Shown piece by piece: positions 22,138 through 30,800 of a DNA stretch of 64,000 nucleotides. Position numbers and translations under genes: made by a program. The DNA comes from Melitaea cinxia. Its lineage: Eukaryota; Arthropoda; Insecta; Lepidoptera; Nymphalidae. Below the pieces are notes generated by a model, which was not told where the DNA came from, did no database searches, and saw only the letters and a program-made list of their open reading frames with translations. The first letter of the stretch is position 1, and each line of letters starts with the position of its first letter. The DNA lies in NCBI RefSeq assembly GCF_905220565.1, contig NC_059395.1, forward strand, positions 11,449,289 through 11,513,288, written 5' to 3'.

Positions 22138-24750
22138 CTCACAGCGGCTTGGGCGGGTCGCTGGCCAGCAGCGTGCCGTCGTTGCGCACGCGGCCGCCGC
22201 CCTCCTCGGCCTCGCTGTCGCTGTCCGACTCCTCGAACGTGGGCTCGGGCGCGCTGCGCTCCACGGGCGGACCTGGAGCGTGGGGAGCGCCGGTCAGAAT
22301 AAGCTGAGGGTTTCTTTTTATTATATAAACAACATCCACGTGCTCTTAGTTGCCCATGCCATTTTTACTACATTAAATTTTTGTTACTATACGTTTTAAT
22401 ATTAATTTTTTTTACAATAAAAATAAATATAAAATAAAACAGAGGTTTTTTGCGATTTCTTTGGATTATTCGGTAACGCTCTAAATAACTTCGAAATCTG
22501 ATGAAATTTATATTCATCATCATCACTTCAGCCTATCGCAGTCGTGTTGGACAAAGGCCTCCACAAGTTCGCGCCAAAAAATTACGTGAACTCATGTGTG
22601 TTGTCCATAGTTACCACGCTGGGCAGGCGGGTTGGTGACCGCAGGGCTGGCTTTGCGGCATCGTAGACGCTGCTGCCCATCTTCGGCCTGTGTATTTCAA
22701 AGCCAGCATTTGGATGGTTATCCCGCCATCGGTCGGCTTTATAAGTTCCAAGATAGTAGTGGAACTGTGTTATCCCTTAATCGTACTCTTCTTCTCTTAC
22801 TACACCCATGGAAAGAGGGGGTGGCTAGATTCTTTATTGCTGTAGCCGCAAAGCTTGATATTTATATTGAATGCAATTTTTTATTCTATACACATACAAA
22901 ATTAAAGTTGATCCTGTGATTTTCATAGTATACTTTTTATCAAATTAAATTAGTACGATGTTTTCATATATGATACATTTAGTAATAAAACAATTATTGT
23001 TTATATCAACGACAAAATAAAACAGTACAATACTTATTACTGCAATAGTATATTTTATATAGCATTCTATACATAGAATTTTTTTTCAATTTATTAATAA
23101 TCGTAAAGGAAAATATTTACAGATCTAATATAATAGTATATGGGAATATTATGAGCTCAGCTTAAAACTGAAAGATAATGAAGAGGTTCAAGAACCTATT
23201 TAACTTGAAGTGATCACTCAAAATGAATAAGGTGTAAAACTATTAATATAAGTCACCTTGACCATTAGTGGGCGCACGCGGTGGTCGGTTCGGCGGTTCG
23301 TTGCCCGAAACTACACCGAGCTCGTTTAGTTGCGCCGCTAACTTATCCAAGTCCTGAAAAATTATAACAATAGCATTGATATCTTTTCAATACAGCATTG
23401 TAAAATTAACTCAGGTATTTATATTTATTTGTTAGGGCGTCTTCGTACTTCAGCCTTAGTCCGTCTATTGCAGACGACTTAGACAATGTCAGACGGACAC
23501 TGTGTCGCCTAGGACATTCTTCACGCGGACGATGCCGCGGGCATAGCTAGTCATAAGTAAAGCTTTATAATTACTTTTGAACAAATTGTACAATTTAGGA
23601 AATTGGCTACATACTATTAGTATTTACGACGATTAGATCCATAACATATACATATGAGTTATATAAATAGCAATTGGTAAAAAAAACAAATGCATTTTGT
23701 AATATTCAAAACGGCAGTAAACCTACCTCTGGCCTTCGAGGTGGTAGCTGCAGTCATTATATCGGATGTGCAAAGAAAAACAGCGTGACATGTAAACAAA
23801 AAAACAAGCTAATAAAATAAAACGTTTGCATGATACGAAAGGCAACAGAGCATGCGTCATAGTTTCAATACGTAAAACTTTATGTATCTGATTTAAATAA
23901 TAGATTTTTTAAAGCTAATAACTGTGACAATTGCAACATAAAAATAATGAAATTAAAAATATGTGCTTTTCAATTTCTTATATGGTTAAAAATAAAATAT
24001 TCAACCACAAATACAATAGGCTGTCAAAAAAACAAAAATAAAAATTAAATCATTATGTAGGTATTAATCTTTGTGTCTAACAAACGAAAATAATTTAATA
24101 ATAAAAATCTGTAATGTCGCATTTTATAGGACCAAATTAACTCTTAATACTTTTAATACTTTTTAAATCATGTGAAAATACCTACTTTCTGACTCATCAA
24201 AAACAATAACATAAACATTAAAAAACATTATTTACTATACAACATAATATGTACTTAAATTACTTCTTCCTTTTTTCATCTATAATTAAGATCTATTACA
24301 CAATATATTTTTTGGCGCAGGCGATGTCACAACTACAATACATTGTTGATGGGACAGCGAATTTTTACTATAATTAATTAATATCACTGCAAATTGTGGC
24401 AACATACGCAATATCAATTTATTTTTCTTATACCTAGTCGATTCTCAGAGACTACAATTAAATAAAAAGCAAATAAAGGACCGCGGCGATTTTGTTCACA
24501 AAAACACACGTTCAAACAACACAGTGGTAGTTTTTAGTTTAGTTTTACATGTAAGTATGAAGTAAATGTGTGACGAATTTTGGGGTCCTGGTGTCCTGTA
24601 ACACAGTCTTCGGCTTCGAGTCTAGTTTAGGCGCCAGTCTCCCACAGCATATAATATTGTGCGTCTTTATTTATTATGTACCAAAGATTATGTAATTAAA
24701 TGAACTTTTGGTCGCCCAGTGGTCGAATTTCGACCATATAGAAAAGAGTG

Positions 24751-24782
<32 letters not shown>

Positions 24783-24804
24783 TATATACACTCTTACGTT
24801 ATAC

Positions 24805-24856
<52 letters not shown>

Positions 24857-27800
24857 GGTAGTGTGTGTGTAAATGTTTTTTATTGACTTAATGTATTTTT
24901 TATGCATAATTTAAAAAAAAATTAGCATTCTGCTCTCCTCTATATAAACTATAAGTGTGCGAAATTTCATACTACTCCGTCCGCGCAATTTTCGTAAAAA
25001 GGCGTACATAGTTTTTGCTTCACGTATTAATATATAGATATCAATGTGTCGTGGTAAGAAAATAAACCGACGTCAGGGAGCAGAAGTACAGAGGACGCAC
25101 CATGGGCTTGAAGATGTGGTGCGAGCCGCGCTGCGGGGGCTGCGGGCCGCCCGCCGGCGGCGTGCCGTTGTTGGAGCCCGAGCTGTTGGACGAGCCCGAC
25201 GACTTGGGCGTGGGCGGCAGCGGCCTGCAGGTTTACTGATTTATTATGGCATGTATAGACGGCAACACTTGCACTGCAAGTATAGCGCCTATTGCTACTG
25301 TGATAAGGGCGAGTTCATGTTCAATAAATGCATTATCTGATGTGCAGCCACATGCAGAAGACAAGGAAAGAACAAAAAATACGAAACAGGGCTTTTTGCG
25401 TCCCAGGGCTACCTTTGGGGACACCGGAACAACCAAATAAAAAACATGAGTCGCTTTCAAAAAGGGGCATCTGGTCACGTCAGTTATACCATATCATACC
25501 TAACCATAGCTTACTGCTTATTTTCAGTTGTTTACATTATAGGCCAGTTGGTGACTACAGCTATCCTAGAACTCTATCAGTGCCTCGAATCAACTAATTT
25601 AATGGTATCAATTTTACTTAGTTATTTCATCATGCCATAATGACGTCGATAATTTAATAGTGATTGTGATACCCAATATCTTGATTGTAATATCTTGTAG
25701 ATCACTTATAGCAAGATGAACAAACCACATTAAACAACAAAATTGTTATAAGAACCAAACCTAATATATAATAAATAACGAATCGTCTAGTGGTTTCTTA
25801 TGTCATTCCAGAAGAAATAGATTATTTATAAAGTTCTCTAGACTTCGTATTAATTATTGTAAAAAAATTATTATAAAATGTTTTCAACGGTTACCTATAT
25901 CTATTTGGCTGTTGCGCCTGTGGGTCCGGCACAACGATCAGTCTTTGTGGAATGGATGGCCTCGCTGGCGGGCCAGGTTCTATTAATATAAAAACAAAAT
26001 ATTTCTTATAATAACGTATGGGTCGAAAAATAACTTTTTTAGCATAATATAGGCTATGGACTCATTAGACAAATAATTTCCATCTTAGTCTGTTGCCTTC
26101 CATACATTTGAGAAAGGGTGTTAGTGCAACGTTGGAGTGTGCAGCATAAAAAATAAATAAATACACAATTTTGGAATGGACATTGAAGGAATTTGCCAAA
26201 TGAGTTGCCCACAGCACAAATAAAGAAAAATGGATTAATAATTAACATTCTAGTTTAAGACACCTCACCTGGTATTTCCTCACGTTCTTCACGTTTACTG
26301 TTGCGTTTAGGCGGCGGTTGGGGTTGTTGTGCTTCGGCAGCGGCTCTAAAATTAACCATGAAAACGAACGAAAATAAACTTTAAGAACAATTTTATTTAT
26401 GAACAATAATGCTATTTCTAAATTGAGTACAAAATATATACGTATATTTGATGTACATATTTATGGTTTTAACAATCATGTTGCTACCATATATTAGAGA
26501 CAGCCTGCCGGTAACCGCGACCATCGTCGTTAAGTAAGGCATAAATGCTACGGTCTACAGGGTAACCACAACTACAAAATAATCAATTTTTGATCGTGTG
26601 TTGTTTGATTGCACAGTTTCAAAAAACTGCGCAGGTCTGCACTGGTCACTTCCACACACGTTCAGATCCACCAGCGCAGGCGTACCTTTTCGGTAAATTG
26701 TGCTGTTTATGGACTCTATTAATGATAAATATATAATAAAGAATAACTACTGAGGTTCTTGCTGATGCTTCTCTGCAGAGTCCACATTCTAAATCGATGG
26801 TAGGTTCAGTTTTAAGAACAATTAAAAATTAAATTTGTACAATGACGACTCCAAGGTGCTGTGAAAGTGCTATTTGAATAAAGTGTTGCCCGCGGTCCCG
26901 CCGGCGCCGGCACGCACCTGCCCTCCTGGATCTGCTGGAAGTTCCTCCGCAGCGTGTCGCCGCCCTGGTGCGCGGCCGCGTTGTGCACGATGGACGACGG
27001 CTCGCCCGCCACCGCGTTGTCCTCCTCCTCGCCCTCCGAGCCCGAGTACTTGTAATCCTCCCGCACCGAGTTGTCCTGCTTCCTCTTCTTACACCGGTCT
27101 ATGTGGTCCTTTAACTGTATCCTCACCTGTCGCTCTGTCGGTTGATCTCTGTCATCATATAATATTATGAATGAATATCTTTGCGCGTTTGAACAGTTTT
27201 CAACAATTTTTCGCCATTATAACGCCAATATCAAGAACTTTCTGGGCGTAGCAAAACATAGGAATACAGTGAGTATCAAGTTTAAATGGAGCCATATGAC
27301 AAGCATGAGCTTTTGCTTAAAACAAGAATCATCGAAATCGGTACATTTAGTGAAAAGATGTTATTGTTAAAAATAATATTTTTTAACTAGCTGACCCAGC
27401 GATCTTCGTATCGCCATATGCTTTTTGCATGACTATAAAGACTACTTATTTTGTTTAATTCCAATTATTCATCAACTGATCTGAGATTAGTTAATTTTAT
27501 GATAAGCAAAGTTTTTGCAAACAAATAAAAGTTAATAGTTACTCATTGATAAAGCTATTAAATACCCGATTTCTATAATTAAAACCGATTACTTTTCGGT
27601 TACAAATTGTTTAATTTCGAACACATGTTCAAAATTGAAAATTTCGTAACCATAATAATCGTTTCTTTAATATAGGAACCAGGTTAAAACCTGCCCAGCC
27701 TATTAGAATCCGACTATAAAACTCACCTAATGAATGGATGTTTCAGAAGTTGTTCAGTGTAAGGTCGTTGATGATAGTCCTTTACTAAGACGGTCTCGAT

Positions 27801-30800
27801 GAACCCGTGAAATTTTTTAGCCCACTTCTTGGACTTTAAACGTGGAGGCGGGTTTCTAAAATAGTAATTATTTTTAGTGTTTAAAAATTTGATTACACAA
27901 TTTTCACAGATATAATAAAATTAAGTATAGTTATAATAATAACATTCTTTACTGTAAACTCTAAATAAGTTGCAAAAGAACAATGTACGAAAATACTACT
28001 TAACACTAAATGCACAACAGGACATTCTTATTGGTAAGCATCAATGTCTTTAAGCCAACCTTCGGCTTGGAATCTACATCGTGTTGGGAAATGTAATAGT
28101 ACTAAGTGTTACTTATCCGCAGAGTATGTGTTTATTATCAGTTAAGTACCATTATTACCTTGGAATAAGGAAAAGCGCTCTCATAGGATGCAGATCGCAC
28201 AGAGGTGGTTGACTCTCGGCCATCTCGAGCGCAGTGATACCGAGCGACCAGAGGTCAGAGCGATTATCGTACGTCGCCTCAGGGTTTTCATCACACGCGA
28301 TCACTTCCGGCGCCATCCAGTATGGAGTACCGATGAATGTATTCCTTCTACCGATAGTCCTATCAAGTTGTGCTGATACTCCAAAGTCAACTAAAAAGAT
28401 TGTCAGGTATTATCGCTTTATTATTATTTACGAGCGACGTTGCAATCGACTGTGACCATGACGTCTGCAACGTCAACGAAATATCGGGAGTTTCAAAATG
28501 ACAATCCTGATAAGTCCTGTATAAGTACAAATAACAATGTAATAGATTATATAAAAATTTCTATCTATAACATATTTTCAAGTTTTTTTTAAAAGTTAGA
28601 TACCTATACCGCATTTTTCTGTTTCTAAAAATTGTCATTAAAATAGATAAATGAAATAGATTAATTTTTAATTCTCAATTAGAAAGTTAGCTTGTTTTTT
28701 TTTTTTTTTTAAATTATAAGCTATTTTATTATTATAAGCTAGCTGTGCCTCGCGATTGCACACGCGTTAGTTTGAAAAATCAATAGATATAACTTTCTTC
28801 GGTAAATGGGCTATCCAACATAATAATAGTTTTTTAATTCGAACCAGTATATCAGTTCATAATATCAGTATGGATTTGCTTAAACGTTTAGTTATTTGAA
28901 TATCTATCTAGGCGGTAGTTACTGGCGTTCGGTAAATGCGGTTTCCCCAATAAATCCCGATTTTGCGAGAATTCTGGGATAAATTTGTCTCAAAAAAAGG
29001 TACATATATAATATTGTAGAGATAAATATTAATATATAAGCCTATATATTGCCTGACAAACCCCTTTATCTTCTAGTAAGTTCCATAAAAATCGGTTCAG
29101 CCAATCCGAAGTAATAGCCCGGAAAAATAGAGACAGATAGACAGAAAAAAATTAAGTTTTTTTTTGGTATTGTGTAAATAGCTAAATGCACTTGATAAAA
29201 CAGGTTCTTTGAAACCAAAGCCAGAAACTTCTATTTTTTAATATGTATTTCTATACATTCATATGTAATAAAATATACTGACAATGGTGACAACTGATAA
29301 TGTGGTAATGTAATTTAGTAAAAACTGAGTATGTGTGTAGAATTTTCTTTTCTATTTAATGAAACGTAATTAGTATTACTATGTGCTGTACAATCAAGGA
29401 AAGATAACATTTGCCTTGTGACATGTTGTTTTAGATAGAAATATTATTGATCTAAAAATAGTTTTTTTAAACCACTATACGCTCAAACGTATTTAGAATA
29501 GACCCCGCTAACTTTATTTTGCCATATATGTTATTAACTCTCTTAATCCCCCCTTCCTTCTAACTTAGGAGTATGAAAAATAGATGTTGGTTGATTCTCA
29601 GACCTACCCCAATATATACACAAAATTTCATAAAAATCGGTCCAGCCATTTTAGAGGAGTATTGTAACTAACATTGTGACATGAGAATTTTATATATAAG
29701 TTTGAGAACTGTTGAATAATTTATCTTCTATTTCATAAGATATTTCTTAGATAAATAAGAATTATAAAGAGTACATGTGTGTAATAGTGTATACTAGCAT
29801 AATTATACTATATACAAACTTATCTCTTGCTTCTGTTCCCAGATGGTAATGTGCTCATAATATTCCGAAGATAATGAAATGAATAAATAAAACCTATGAT
29901 TGTGTTTTATTATTTAACACACATCCTTCATAAAATATACATACATACAAAAATATTTAAATATGCCTAATTAATGAAACTAGAATAATGATTATTGTTT
30001 ACAATTATGGGAATTCATATTATAATTATATTTGTTCCTTCCACAGGAAAACAATGGTTAGTATTTAAAGTGCAAACAGAACTGGGAAAAGCTTTTATTA
30101 AGATAGTATATAAAATATAATGTTCATTATCATATTGTAATAAACATTGAACTTGTAAGTAACGTTTTTATATATTAATTAAAATTTAATATGAATAAAA
30201 TAAAATCCATATGGCATGCAGTGTTGACAATAATACGCCTCACCGTTTTGACAATAAAAATGTAAATAAAAAAGGCATGGGTACTTAAGAGCCCATGGAC
30301 GTATATATAAAAAAAAAACATAGGTGTAAGTCTTCGTACATTGTATGAAAGCAAATCATTAATGATAATATAGTTACGCTTCAGCCTGTAACATCCCACT
30401 ACTGGGCATAGGCCTCTTTCTCCATGTAGGAGAAGGATCAGAGCTTAATCCACCACGCTGCTCCAATGGGGGTTGTGCGGATATATTCACTACTATGAGT
30501 AACGATCGCTATCAGGTGTACATGATAACAACCGGGTCCGACAGCTTAACGTGCTCTCTGAGGCACGATGAGGAGGCCCACAAGGATAGCAGAAACACCC
30601 AGACCACGGCTAACACCTGTATGGCCAATACACGTGTTTGTCATGTGCGGGGATCAAACCCGCAACCGCCAGTGCATCAGGTACAATCCATGGCTGTAAC
30701 TGTTGCGCCAACGCGGCGTCGGCGACAATATAGTTAATTATATTTAACTGTTTTCACTTACTTATCTTAATAGTTATTTTCCTTACACCATAAACCATGA

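Noticed and set aside
22035..22399. Plus-strand frames over msn exon 13 and the (GT)n tract
   Set aside because: Shadow frames with a Val/Cys repeat from (GT)n.
26874..27170. 98-codon plus frame rich in Pro/Ala
   Set aside because: Antisense of msn exon 7.
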